A stretch of 64,000 nt of DNA from Oscillospiraceae bacterium (GCA_017550285.1 JAFZPP010000025.1:62001-126000), one strand, 5' to 3'; positions 31,668 to 39,261 are shown, numbered from the stretch's first letter. Notes: generated from the letters alone by a model not told the origin. Translations and numbers: made by a program.

Positions 31668-31696
31668 ATTATACTATATTTTATCAGATTTTGCAA
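31668..31696 (-). promoter_or_regulatory. Promoter of the MBG-repeat dockerin gene
   Basis: Minus strand: TTGCAA, 17-bp spacer, TATAAT, about 60 bases before the start codon. Confidence 0.7.
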
Positions 31697-31819
31697 TAGT
31701 TTTCCTGATATTGATGATTTTTTTGCCCTGATAACGCGCTGCATGTCAGGCAGCCGCCGCATACTGCACAAATCAGAATTGCATATCTTGTGCATTGTGC
31801 CAAATCGTACCGGAACCCC

Positions 31820-31867
31820 TTGACATCTGCACGGTTCTGATATATACTTAGTTACACAAGCAACTAA
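31820..31867 (+). promoter_or_regulatory. Promoter and operator of the GntR-ABC operon
   Basis: TTGACA 31820-31825, 17-bp spacer, TATACT 31843-31848. An inverted repeat TTAGTT-N8-AACTAA (31848-31867) overlaps the end of the -10 element and the start point, the usual place for autorepression by the first gene product. Confidence 0.72.
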
Positions 31868-31899
31868 CCGACTAAGATTACGGAAGGATGTGAGAAAAC

Positions 31900-32271
31900 G
31901 TGAAATATCCGAGTTTCAATGACACAGAGCCGCTGTTCATACAGATTGCGCAGTGGCTCGAGGACAGGATCGTGACAGGTCAGATTCAGGCTGACGAACA
32001 GATTCCCAGCACGACCGAGCTTTCACAGGTGCTGAAAATCAATCCGGCGACCGTCCGCAAGGGCGTGAATCTGCTCGTCGAAAAGGGACTGGTCTACAAG
32101 AAAAGGGGAATGGGTATGTATGTTGCAGAACACGCGACGGAACATGTACGCGACGACCGCAGGGTCAAATTCTATGACGATTATATTGCACCGCTTCTTG
32201 CGGAGGCGCAGCGGCTCGGACTGTCGCGTGCCGATCTGATCGAAATGCTGAAAGGAGATGACGCGCAATGA
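31900..32271 (+). CDS. GntR-family regulator, YtrA subfamily
   Basis: 123 residues from a GTG start (AAGGA upstream). Winged-helix domain (about 10-75: PLFIQIAQWLEDRIVTGQI, QIPSTTELSQVLKINPATVRKGVNLLVEKGLVYKKRGMGMYV) with only a short C-terminal tail, as in YtrA regulators that pair with ABC transporters. Overlaps the ATPase gene by 4 bases. Probably represses this operon through the inverted repeat at 31848-31867 until a ligand, perhaps a cell-envelope antibiotic, binds. Confidence 0.9.
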   Translation: MKYPSFNDTEPLFIQIAQWLEDRIVTGQIQADEQIPSTTELSQVLKINPATVRKGVNLLVEKGLVYKKRGMGMYVAEHATEHVRDDRRVKFYDDYIAPLLAEAQRLGLSRADLIEMLKGDDAQ

Positions 32272-33122
32272 GCACGATCACAGTCAAATCACTGTCCAAA
32301 ACATATCATCATTCCAGACAGGCGCTCAGCAGCGTGAATCTGACAATCGAATCCGGCAGAATCTACGGACTGCTCGGCAGAAACGGTGCCGGAAAAACGA
32401 CCCTCTGCAATATCATCGGCAACCGCATTTTTGCGAGCCGCGGCACGGTCGAGCTGGACGGCAAACCGCTCTGCGAAAATGATGAACTGCTGAAATCGGT
32501 CTACTGCATGGGCGCAGAGGATTTGCTGCCGAATTATATGCGTGTGAGCGATGTGATCCGTTCCATGCAGATGTTCTATCCGAAGACGGACGCAGATTAT
32601 GCCAAAAAACTCTGCGAACGCTTCAAACTCGATCCGGTCAAGCGGCTTTCGCAGCTCTCGACCGGCTACCGTACAATCGCAAAGGTGATCTTTGCGATGT
32701 CGAGCGGCGCAGAATTTCTCTTTCTCGATGAGCCGACGCTCGGTCTGGACGCCAATCACCGCGAGCTGCTTTATAAGCTGATTCTCGAACGTTTTGAGGA
32801 AACCGGCACAACATTTATCATCTCGACGCATCTGATCGACGAATGCGCCGGACTGTTTGAACACTGCTTTATCCTGCGCGAAGGCAGTCTGATTGCCGAT
32901 TCCGAGAGCGACGAGCTGCGGCGCCTCGCATATACGGTGGACGGCAAGGCGGAGGATGTGGAAGCCTATCTCAGCGGAAAAGAGGTGCTCAGCCGGACAG
33001 CGGTCGGAACGCTCTGTTCCGCCTGCGTCAAGGGCGAACCGGATGCGGTTCCGGCGGGTCTGAACCTCTCGCAGCCTTCGATGCAGCAGCTTCTCATCGC
33101 TCTGACCGGAGGGGAGGAATAA
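32268..33122 (+). CDS. ABC transporter ATP-binding protein
   Basis: 284 residues. Walker A GRNGAGKTT (about 36-44), a non-canonical signature LSTGYRT, Walker B FLFLDEPTLGLD and the switch His in ISTHLIDE. Single nucleotide-binding domain with a C-terminal extension. It is followed by two membrane proteins, giving a heterodimeric-permease exporter of the YtrBCDE or bacteriocin-immunity kind. Substrate not determined. Confidence 0.9.
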   Translation: MSTITVKSLSKTYHHSRQALSSVNLTIESGRIYGLLGRNGAGKTTLCNIIGNRIFASRGTVELDGKPLCENDELLKSVYCMGAEDLLPNYMRVSDVIRSMQMFYPKTDADYAKKLCERFKLDPVKRLSQLSTGYRTIAKVIFAMSSGAEFLFLDEPTLGLDANHRELLYKLILERFEETGTTFIISTHLIDECAGLFEHCFILREGSLIADSESDELRRLAYTVDGKAEDVEAYLSGKEVLSRTAVGTLCSACVKGEPDAVPAGLNLSQPSMQQLLIALTGGEE

Positions 33123-33124
33123 TC

Positions 33125-33928
33125 ATGCGTGATTTTTCCCGATATCTGTTCCGCGGACGCGAAGGGCTGCGGGAATACCTGAAATTCATCGCAGCCGTAT
33201 TCGCAGCGCTGTTCTTTATTTACATGGTTTTTCTCTGTGTTCTGGTTCATGACGGCGAAACCGGTCAGATTGATCTGTCGATGTATGAAATGATCGGCGG
33301 CTTTGCAGCAGGAATCGGCTGCGCTGTGGTTCTGGACCGTTTGCTGCATATCGCGGTTAATTTCGGCGTATCCCGAACGCGCTTCCGGAAGTGTATCCTG
33401 CCTGCACTGCCGGTATTTGCACTGATCACGACCGGTATCATCACGCTGCTGAATATGCTGACGGTTCTCATTTTCCGTCAGTTTGATCTGGAACTCAGCT
33501 GCATGGGTAATTTACTGACAACGCATTCATATTCTATCTTTCGGCCGCGTATGCTACTGTTCAATATCGTGTTCGTATTCTGCATGATCCTGTTTTTCTA
33601 CACATTGGCAATGTTATATACCGGCTTCAAAAACCGGTTCAATCTGCCGGTCGGACTGGCAGCGGCGTGCATTACGGGCTTTCTCGGCTATATCTATATG
33701 AATCAGTATGATTCACTTGTCAATCAATTCGTCAATCAATTCATAGGCGGGATTCATTATTACATGTATCCGAATGAATTATTTGAAGTGATCAATCAAG
33801 AATACTGGAACTATATAATTTTGCTGACTGCACTCGCTGCTCTCTGGTATCTGGCAATCTATGCAGTTTTCGCAAAGCTGATCAAACGCGCTGAAATCTG
33901 CGGCAAGGAACAGGGGGGACAGATATGA
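33125..33928 (+). CDS. ABC transporter membrane protein 1
   Basis: 267 residues with six predicted hydrophobic segments (for example FIAAVFAALFFIYMVFLCVLV and CILPALPVFALITTGIITLL). The VVLDRLLHIAVNFGVSRTRFRK loop is typical of ABC-2 type exporters with unspecialised permeases. Starts 2 bases after the ATPase and overlaps the next permease by 4 bases. Confidence 0.8.
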   Translation: MRDFSRYLFRGREGLREYLKFIAAVFAALFFIYMVFLCVLVHDGETGQIDLSMYEMIGGFAAGIGCAVVLDRLLHIAVNFGVSRTRFRKCILPALPVFALITTGIITLLNMLTVLIFRQFDLELSCMGNLLTTHSYSIFRPRMLLFNIVFVFCMILFFYTLAMLYTGFKNRFNLPVGLAAACITGFLGYIYMNQYDSLVNQFVNQFIGGIHYYMYPNELFEVINQEYWNYIILLTALAALWYLAIYAVFAKLIKRAEICGKEQGGQI

Positions 33929-34743
33929 AAACAATGCTTCGGTATCTGCTGCGGACAAGGGGCGGCATCGGGACGACGCTGCTCTGCGCAGGCGGCATTC
34001 TGATCATCAGCTTCTGGATCATCGGGCTTTTTACGGGCATGAATATCTGGATATACAGATACATCGAAAAGCTGACGCTGCTCGCGGCTGTCATCGGATT
34101 CCCGTTTATTTGCGGCAATGCATTCCGATTCGGAACGGCAAACGGCGTTTCGCGCAGAACACTCATTCAAACACTGCTCGCATCGGTTTTCGTGACCGCT
34201 GCGTCGCTGTCCGCCGTCAATGCCCTTCAGCTTATAATCCGGAATCGAGTGAGCATGGACGATTATGCATACTATGGCTACTATCACTGGTCCTATGACC
34301 TGTACTGTATGAATCTTGTTCTTCCGGCAGAGCGAGATGATCTGCGAAGCGAAGACGCGGAAACGCTGCTTGCAAATATTCCGAAACTCATCTGCTGGGA
34401 ATCGCTGCTGTATTTCGGCATGCTCTGTCTGCTGCTGACGGCATGCTGCTGCCTGTACGCGCTGTTCCGGAAATACGGTGTATTCGGGCTGCTGGGCGGC
34501 ACACTCATTCCGCTTGCGCTGGTCAGTGTATTCCGGCTCAAGGTCTCTGTCTCTGCCGCGCTGATGCAGAAGCTGCGTGATATCTATTATCATAAGGAAC
34601 CGGCACAGCTTTCACAATTCTTTTTGAGCTATCCGCCGAAAGCCCTGCCGTTCTTCCTGAGCTTTGCAGCCGCGATTCTGACTGTCACTGCCGTATTCGT
34701 GCTCGTCATGCGGAGAACCGGCATCCGCAAGGAATGCGGCTGA
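33925..34743 (+). CDS. ABC transporter membrane protein 2
   Basis: 272 residues, six hydrophobic segments; FRFGTANGVSRRTLIQTLLAS resembles the coupling region of the preceding permease, so the two are paralogous halves. Overlaps the preceding stop (ATGA). Last gene of the operon and the last host-type gene before the mobile island. Confidence 0.8.
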   Translation: MKTMLRYLLRTRGGIGTTLLCAGGILIISFWIIGLFTGMNIWIYRYIEKLTLLAAVIGFPFICGNAFRFGTANGVSRRTLIQTLLASVFVTAASLSAVNALQLIIRNRVSMDDYAYYGYYHWSYDLYCMNLVLPAERDDLRSEDAETLLANIPKLICWESLLYFGMLCLLLTACCCLYALFRKYGVFGLLGGTLIPLALVSVFRLKVSVSAALMQKLRDIYYHKEPAQLSQFFLSYPPKALPFFLSFAAAILTVTAVFVLVMRRTGIRKECG

Positions 34744-34793
34744 GGATACGATATATATTCTGAGACTTTTTCCGTTCTGAACCTGAAAAGGTC

Positions 34794-34848
34794 TTGGCAT
34801 TCGGTACTTGCCTGTGATATAATGAAGTCATGGAGCGCAGGCAAGTAC
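34794..34848 (+). promoter_or_regulatory. Promoter inside an 11-bp inverted repeat at the island's left edge
   Basis: TTGGCA 34794-34799, 18-bp spacer, TATAAT 34818-34823. GTACTTGCCTG (34804-34814) and CAGGCAAGTAC (34838-34848) are perfectly inverted and flank the -10 element and start point, so a dimeric repressor or recombinase could bind there. Confidence 0.5.
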
Positions 34849-35010
34849 GCTCCCTATAACGTCTATGAGACTGTGTACGCCGTTTATAGCTTGAATAGGG
34901 CGGCTGCACGGTCTCTTGCTTCGTCAAGGTCTCTGGACGTTGCAAGGATGTCCGGAATCACCCTTTGGAGATCGGACAGCTGAGCTGCGCCAAAGATAGA
35001 TTATTCGGTT
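34824..35010 (+). ncRNA. Candidate structured RNA or long leader
   Basis: No convincing reading frame. Downstream of the promoter the sequence folds: GAGAC.GTG.GCCG pairs with CGGC.CAC.GTCTC (about 34867-34916), and small hairpins GGAC/GTCC and CAGC/GCTG follow. It could be an independent RNA or the leader of the Cys-rich gene at 35027. No known RNA family was recognised. Confidence 0.3.
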
Positions 35011-35026
35011 GTTGGGAGGTTATTTT

Positions 35027-35335
35027 ATGCGAGAGTGTTTTAACTGTGAGTTTTACGGTTTAATCCTGGATGAATCTGATTTGCCGAGGTATGGTTGTAA
35101 GAACGTACAGTCTCCTTATTATCTTGTGTGGGTCTGTTCAGATGATTATTGTTCTCGTTATAAAGAATCATCTGAATTTAGAAAATCATGTGAGACCTGT
35201 GTTCATTCTTCGTGTCATACAGAAGCAGATAAAGAAGCATGTTTGGATTGCTATGGTTTTCTTACGAACTATTCCGAGTATGAGCCGATTGCTCGTCCTG
35301 GTAATCTAATTCTTTCAAGTTTGGTCAACGAATAG
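35027..35335 (+). CDS. Small Cys-rich protein, probably zinc-binding
   Basis: 102 residues from ATG 35027 with GGGAGG 7 bases upstream. Several Cys pairs (CFNC, CETC, CLDC and further single Cys) suggest one or two metal sites. T-rich codon use matches the prophage, not the host. No family recognised; in phages such proteins often bind nucleic acid, but that is a guess. Confidence 0.7.
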   Translation: MRECFNCEFYGLILDESDLPRYGCKNVQSPYYLVWVCSDDYCSRYKESSEFRKSCETCVHSSCHTEADKEACLDCYGFLTNYSEYEPIARPGNLILSSLVNE

Positions 35336-35752
35336 AAGTTCCGCAGTAGTACTCGGATTAGTCCCGTGTTCGCTCCCTGGAAGCTCTGAGACGGCTGCGG
35401 CCTCCGCGATCGCGTCCTTTCTCATCTAAAAAATAAAAAAAAAAAGAGCAGTTCCGTCAAACATTCGCTAATAGGTGGCACGTAGTGCGAGTGTGGTAAA
35501 CTATGGAGATTGTTGGAAACGCGCCCGAGGGCATGTGTTGAAAACTATTCAACATCACTCACGGCACCTCACTTGCAGAGTGATGTTGAATAGTTTTCAA
35601 TACATGCCCTCAGCGTTTTCAATGATCGGAGTAGTTTTCCACGCTCCAAAACTGAAAAAGACAGGTTCCCTCGGTTCCCGAGGGTTAAAGCAGCCGTCGC
35701 AGAGCTGGAAGGGAGCGCAGCGGAAAAAACAGTCTGTTCGTTGCAGCTCGCA
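35336..35752. other. Prophage intergenic region
   Basis: About 415 bases without a credible gene. It holds an A-rich stretch (35430-35450), the 34-bp hairpin described separately (35527-35611) and short palindromes such as GTTCCCTCGGTTCCCGAGGG. Position and structure resemble the intergenic region of filamentous phages. Confidence 0.5.
35527..35611. repeat. 34-bp inverted repeat (long hairpin)
   Basis: Arms 35527-35560 and 35578-35611 are complementary over all 34 positions with one G-T wobble; the loop is 17 bases. On single-stranded phage DNA it would form a stable hairpin, as expected for a packaging signal, a complementary-strand origin or a folded attachment site. No U-tract follows, so it is not an ordinary terminator. 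Confidence 0.85.
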
Positions 35753-35926
35753 TTAAAGATTAGGGTTCTCAAATTTTTCAATGAAATTTTTTAGCTCATC
35801 TGTCATTTCTTCTTCTGTAAAGTAGTTCTTGTAGAAGTTTACTGGTCCAAGCCTTAATACCTCTTTTTGTATTGCTTCTCTGATTTCCTTGTTTTTCAGG
35901 AACTCGTTTAACTCTTTTTCGTTCAT
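35753..35926 (-). CDS. 57-residue acidic/basic helical protein downstream of the repressor
   Basis: Starts MNEKELNEFLKNKEI and ends KFENPNL. ATG 35926 is 8 bases after AAGGAG; an upstream ATG at 35932 overlaps the repressor stop but is too near the ribosome site. Highly charged and probably helical. Co-transcribed with the repressor, so a lysogeny accessory role is possible. Function unknown. Confidence 0.65.
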   Translation of the reverse strand: MNEKELNEFLKNKEIREAIQKEVLRLGPVNFYKNYFTEEEMTDELKNFIEKFENPNL

Positions 35927-35928
35927 TT

Positions 35929-36156
35929 TCATTTCTCCTTTAGGTTTGGATTATTGGGGTTGTCTGTTCTTCCTGTGAGGTAATCGAGCGATACATTGTA
36001 CAGGTCTGCTATGGCTATTGCTATACAAAGTGGTGTTTCGCGTTCACCTGTTTCATATCTTCGGTATACTTCTCTTTGTAGGAATAGTAATGCAGCTGTT
36101 TCTCCTTGTGTTCTGTCGTTATCTTCTCTTAAATCTCTGATTCGTGGATATTGCAT
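35929..36156 (-). CDS. XRE/Cro-C1 family repressor
   Basis: 75 residues. Helix-turn-helix domain (RIRDLREDNDRTQGETAALL, QREVYRRYETGERETP) with the usual IADLYNVSLDYLTGRTD end. It is divergent from the structural genes and separated from them by paired promoters and three operator-like palindromes (36200-36268). By analogy it represses the phage operon and its own promoter to keep the prophage silent. Confidence 0.88.
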   Translation of the reverse strand: MQYPRIRDLREDNDRTQGETAALLFLQREVYRRYETGERETPLCIAIAIADLYNVSLDYLTGRTDNPNNPNLKEK

Positions 36157-36199
36157 AAAATCACCTCTTGAATTTTGTCAATAATATTATACTATAATT

Positions 36200-36268
36200 C
36201 CATATGGTGGTATTGACAAAACCGCTATTTAGTGGTATTATAATTGTAGATACCACCATATGGCGGTA
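36200..36268 (+). promoter_or_regulatory. Divergent promoter region with three operators
   Basis: Rightward promoter TTGACA 36213-36218, 17-bp spacer, TATTAT 36236-36241. Leftward promoter TTGTCA, 17-bp spacer, TATAGT overlaps on the other strand. Three related sites: CCATATGGTGGTA (36200-36212), ACCGCTATTTAGTGGTA (36221-36237) and TACCACCATATGGCGGTA (36251-36268), consensus TACCRCYATWTRGYGGTA. They cover both promoters, as in lambda-type switches. Confidence 0.75.
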
Positions 36269-36269
36269 T

Positions 36270-36477
36270 CTATAGAATTGAATGTGCCGAGGTGAGCCGG
36301 AACCGGCAATGCATGGTATAGCTTAAAGGGTGGGAATGCTGCGCGGAAACCTCTCGAAATGAGAAAGTGTAAGTCGCAGCAGATAGGGCATTCGATTCAT
36401 TTATTTGCGAACCGGCGCAAGAATACCGGCAAATTGTAAACGGCTGGAGCAATGCCGATAGCTCAAGGAGGTAAAAT
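36270..36477 (+). promoter_or_regulatory. Structured leader of the phage structural operon
   Basis: About 200 non-coding bases, GC-richer than the phage genes. GCCGG/CCGGC at 36296-36308, nested pairs GAATG/CATTC and CTGCG/CGCAG enclosing CTCTC/GAGA(A)AG (about 36332-36395), and CCGG/CCGG near 36412-36430. Ends at the AAGGAGG of the first structural gene. May control translation or act as a DNA signal; no known family recognised. Confidence 0.4.
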
Positions 36478-36795
36478 ATGCAATACTATTTTCAGGGTCT
36501 TGAAAGACGAACCGGTCAGGGTGAGCGTGATAACGGTGATTCCTTTTCCTGGGATAACTGTTTTATTCATTGTACTCTTGCCGGTGGTTACAGCCCGAAG
36601 GGCGTTGTCTATGGTAACATGGGCTGTTCCTTCAAAATCAAAGCTGAACTGATCGACCAGGTCTTCGGTATGCCGCTTGAGGATCTGATCAAGGACATCG
36701 AGCTTTACATTGGCGAGCCGGTCAATCTCGGATTCTTCCCTAATGACAAGGGCGGCTTCGATGTAGGTTCTGTTACGTTTACGGAAAAGGGGTGA
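36478..36795 (+). CDS. Phage early protein of unknown function
   Basis: 105 residues, AAGGAGG 7 bases upstream. Soluble, mixed alpha/beta composition; starts MQYYFQGLERRTGQG. It is the first gene after the repressed promoter and is less AT-rich than its neighbours. Its size and place would suit a single-stranded-DNA-binding protein (gpV analogue), but no OB-fold motif was verified. Confidence 0.7.
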   Translation: MQYYFQGLERRTGQGERDNGDSFSWDNCFIHCTLAGGYSPKGVVYGNMGCSFKIKAELIDQVFGMPLEDLIKDIELYIGEPVNLGFFPNDKGGFDVGSVTFTEKG

Positions 36796-36800
36796 GTTTC

Positions 36801-37037
36801 ATGCCCGTTTTTCCTACGTGGTCTAAGATTCTCATTATTATTTCCGGTTCTATCTGGTTGATCGCAACGATCGGTCTTCATGTTGTTTCGGCTGCGAGGA
36901 GGAAAAGAAATGAACGAAACAACAACTCTCACTTCCTTAATGACGACATTCGAGGAGTCTACATCAACAACGACGGTCAGCCTGTCGGAACAAGAGATGT
37001 TCACGCAGCTGAACGAGCAGTTGACCAGGGTAAATGA
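36801..37037 (+). CDS. Small phage membrane protein 1
   Basis: 78 residues from ATG 36801 (AAGGGG upstream; GTG 36792 is an alternative). One N-terminal transmembrane helix (ILIIISGSIWLIATIGLHVV), then RRKRNERNNN and a hydrophilic tail. It overlaps the next frame by 128 bases, so one of the two may be shorter in reality. Could be a minor virion-tip protein. Confidence 0.5.
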   Translation: MPVFPTWSKILIIISGSIWLIATIGLHVVSAARRKRNERNNNSHFLNDDIRGVYINNDGQPVGTRDVHAAERAVDQGK

Positions 37038-37128
37038 TTGTTTTACGTTTATCATAGGTTTTCTCTGTGCGTTTGTTGTTTTCCTTGTATGCCGATATTG
37101 TTACCGCTTTCTCAATATATTCTTCTGA
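36910..37128 (+). CDS. Small phage membrane protein 2
   Basis: 72 residues; GAGGAGG lies upstream of the ATG. Thr-rich, acidic N-terminal half and one C-terminal transmembrane helix (FTFIIGFLCAFVVFLVCRYC). The acidic-amphipathic then hydrophobic layout suits a small coat or tip protein (gpVII/gpIX type). Reads in another frame across the end of the preceding gene. Confidence 0.6.
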   Translation: MNETTTLTSLMTTFEESTSTTTVSLSEQEMFTQLNEQLTRVNDCFTFIIGFLCAFVVFLVCRYCYRFLNIFF

Positions 37129-37142
37129 AAGGAGGTGTGAGT

Positions 37143-37346
37143 ATGAATTTCCTTCCGATTCTTGCTGCGTTTGAAGGTGAAGTTGTGAATCCGTCTACTG
37201 TTTCTAGCGTTGTTACTCAGCAGATGCTTCAGGGTGTTCTGGACGAGGTTCTGGGTCTTCTGCCTACCTGTCTGCCCGTTATGATTACCTTTATCGGTAT
37301 TCGTAAGGGTATCGCTTTCGTTCGCTCCATGCTGCAGAGCGCATGA
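37143..37346 (+). CDS. Major coat protein candidate (gpVIII-like)
   Basis: 67 residues with a strong AAGGAGG. Acidic amphipathic N-terminal part (AAFEGEVVNPSTVSSVV), one hydrophobic helix (LLPTCLPVMITFIGI) and a basic end (RKGIAFVRSMLQSA), the charge layout of filamentous-phage major coats. A strong terminator follows at once, as after gene VIII in Ff phages, which favours high expression. The last about 30 residues resemble the end of the next protein. No long cleavable signal peptide is visible. Confidence 0.75.
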   Translation: MNFLPILAAFEGEVVNPSTVSSVVTQQMLQGVLDEVLGLLPTCLPVMITFIGIRKGIAFVRSMLQSA

Positions 37347-37369
37347 TTGGACTGTCGTGTTGACAGGCT

Positions 37370-37416
37370 GCCGCACTTTCCCTACAAGTTTATACGTAGG
37401 GTTAGTGCGGCTTTTT
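37370..37416 (+). terminator. Terminator directly after the major coat gene
   Basis: GCCGCAC/GTGCGGC and CCCTAC/GTAGGG form one interrupted 13-bp stem, followed by five T. Read-through would feed the downstream adsorption, Zot and Rep genes at lower level. Confidence 0.82.
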
Positions 37417-37433
37417 ATATGGAGGTGTTCGTT

Positions 37434-37967
37434 TTGTCCGAAGTTACTACTACACAAAAACGGTCTGCATTTGAGTATGATAATGTCTATCAGGGATATC
37501 ATCAGGGTTCGCTTTTCATCAATGGCGATTATGATTACTTAGTACTTAAGTATAGTGGTGATTACTATGCTATTAGTAATCCTTCTATTACTTTTGCTGA
37601 GAATGGTATTTCTATGGTGAATGGTGGTGCATCTATTAAGTATGATTCTTCTACTATGCGTTGGGGTACTCAGAGCTCTGCTATTCCGCTGCCGTCTTCG
37701 GCCTGGTCGAATGGAGTGATCCCTTATTCTAATGTTCAGGTTATGGCACAGTCTGTAGATAGCACCAAACAGCATTATTTTACTCCTGCTCAGTTCCGAG
37801 CCGGTTCCGTCTATGCTCCTACCGGCAATCTTTTTGACGGGATCTATTCTTATAATGTTCTTTCCGATGTTTTGAATCTCTTGCCGGTTGTCCTTGTTTG
37901 TCTTGTTGGCTTCGTCGGGATCCGGAAGGGGATCAGGTTTGTTTCTGGTTTCTTGAAAGGAGCGTGA
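37434..37967 (+). CDS. Phage coat/tip protein with coat-like C-terminal anchor
   Basis: 177 residues from a TTG start 8 bases after GGAGG (no better ATG). A Ser/Tyr-rich beta-type ectodomain (about 1-145) precedes LLPVVLVCLVGFVGIRKGIRFVSGFLKGA-like C-terminal anchor (quoted in part: GFVGIRKGIRFV), which matches the major coat's FIGIRKGIAFV. The shared anchor suggests it sits in the virion or the inner membrane by the same contacts. Possibly a host-recognition tip protein. Confidence 0.68.
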   Translation: MSEVTTTQKRSAFEYDNVYQGYHQGSLFINGDYDYLVLKYSGDYYAISNPSITFAENGISMVNGGASIKYDSSTMRWGTQSSAIPLPSSAWSNGVIPYSNVQVMAQSVDSTKQHYFTPAQFRAGSVYAPTGNLFDGIYSYNVLSDVLNLLPVVLVCLVGFVGIRKGIRFVSGFLKGA

Positions 37968-37971
37968 TTTG

Positions 37972-39252
37972 ATGTGCGTGCGTTTTTCTCGTTTCTTCGG
38001 CATCTGTGCAGCATTGGTTATCACTTTTGCTCTTTGTTTAAGCGGCATTGATGCTGCTGCGGAAGATGTAGTTACTTATACTCAATGGTCTGTTAATGAT
38101 ACTCTTTCATTTTTCGGTAATTCTTTTACAGGCAATGTCACTGTCGGCGGCGTAGAATATTCTACAACGTTCAATTATATCAATTATGATTCTTCTAATA
38201 ATTATATCGATGGTATTAATATTGAGTCGAATGATGTTATTAACTCGAATTCTTTATCTTCTTATAATATTCTTGTTTATAAAGGTACTGTATCTTCGCT
38301 TGACGGTTCAAATGTACGCGGTGATATTTATATCCCGGTTGATATCTATCATTCTGGAGGATTGCGTTTTTTTGTTGGTTCTATATCTAATCTTTCTAGC
38401 TCGTCTACTCTTGATCCGTCTTTTGTTGGCAATGCTATTTCTACGAATCCTGCTAATATGATTTCGCTTTCTCGTTCTCCCTCTTCTGCTTCATCTTCTG
38501 ATTACTATAATCTTGCTCATACTCGTATTCGTGATACTTCATGGGGTGATTTGACTTTTCAGTCTCGTCTACTTACTTATAATGCTGTTGATTCCTCTAT
38601 TTCATTTTTTCGGTTTGAGAACATTGCATCATTAGGACGTGACTTTTTTATCTTTATTGCTACGCCTTACTCTTATGATGATGTGTCTCACGATTCTCCT
38701 GTTACTACTACTGTAACAACTACAACAGATATCAGTAGTTCTGGCGGTTCTGTTACGATAATCAATAATAATACTGATTTGACGCAGACTAATGGTCTTA
38801 TATCAAGTGTTATTTCTGGCTTGCAATCTCTCGGCCAAAGTCTTCTTTCTGGTATTGAGCACATTTTTGTGCCTGAGCAGGGTTATTTTGATAATAAGAT
38901 TGCTCAGGTTAAAGCTAAATTCGCCTGGTACGAAGATATTGTTGATGCCTGGACTGAGTTTAAGACAGCTCTTAATAATGTTTCTGCTGATAGTCCTCCT
39001 AGTATAAATGTTAACCTTGATGAACGTACTTTTTTTGGTCAGTCGATCGGATCAGGATCGGGAACAGCTCTTGTTCTTGATTGGATGATTACTTACCGTA
39101 ATACTATTCGGAATTTGCTTACTGCGTTTATGTGGATTTTCTTTCTTTGGCGGTTGTATTGTCATATTCCTAATATTATTTCCGGTTCTGGTATGGAAGT
39201 GCAAAAGACCGACGAGGGAGCTGCCTGGACGATTCACGGAAAGAAATTGTGA
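37972..39252 (+). CDS. Adsorption/minor coat protein (gpIII-like)
   Basis: 426 residues from ATG 37972 (AAAGGAG upstream). Signal peptide (FFGICAALVITFALCLSGIDA), a large Ser/Asn/Tyr-rich ectodomain, a Thr/Ser linker (TTTVTTTTDISSSGGS, about 245-262), an amphipathic segment, and a C-terminal membrane anchor (TAFMWIFFLWRLYCHIPNII). Signal, receptor domain, flexible linker and anchor is the gpIII plan. Position before the gpVI-like and Zot genes supports this. The ectodomain matches no family I know. Confidence 0.75.
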   Translation: MCVRFSRFFGICAALVITFALCLSGIDAAAEDVVTYTQWSVNDTLSFFGNSFTGNVTVGGVEYSTTFNYINYDSSNNYIDGINIESNDVINSNSLSSYNILVYKGTVSSLDGSNVRGDIYIPVDIYHSGGLRFFVGSISNLSSSSTLDPSFVGNAISTNPANMISLSRSPSSASSSDYYNLAHTRIRDTSWGDLTFQSRLLTYNAVDSSISFFRFENIASLGRDFFIFIATPYSYDDVSHDSPVTTTVTTTTDISSSGGSVTIINNNTDLTQTNGLISSVISGLQSLGQSLLSGIEHIFVPEQGYFDNKIAQVKAKFAWYEDIVDAWTEFKTALNNVSADSPPSINVNLDERTFFGQSIGSGSGTALVLDWMITYRNTIRNLLTAFMWIFFLWRLYCHIPNIISGSGMEVQKTDEGAAWTIHGKKL

Positions 39253-39261
39253 GGTGTTTGT

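Noticed and set aside
34804-34830. A dif-like Xer site at the left edge
   Set aside because: Only loose similarity to Firmicutes dif half-sites and no second copy at the right edge could be found by eye.
34706-34945. Short minus-strand frames at the left edge of the island
   Set aside because: Basic, low-complexity translations without starts; the region is better explained by a plus-strand promoter and structured transcript.
36270-36477. Group I or II intron or known riboswitch in the phage leader
   Set aside because: Several hairpins are present but none of the conserved cores of these families could be located.
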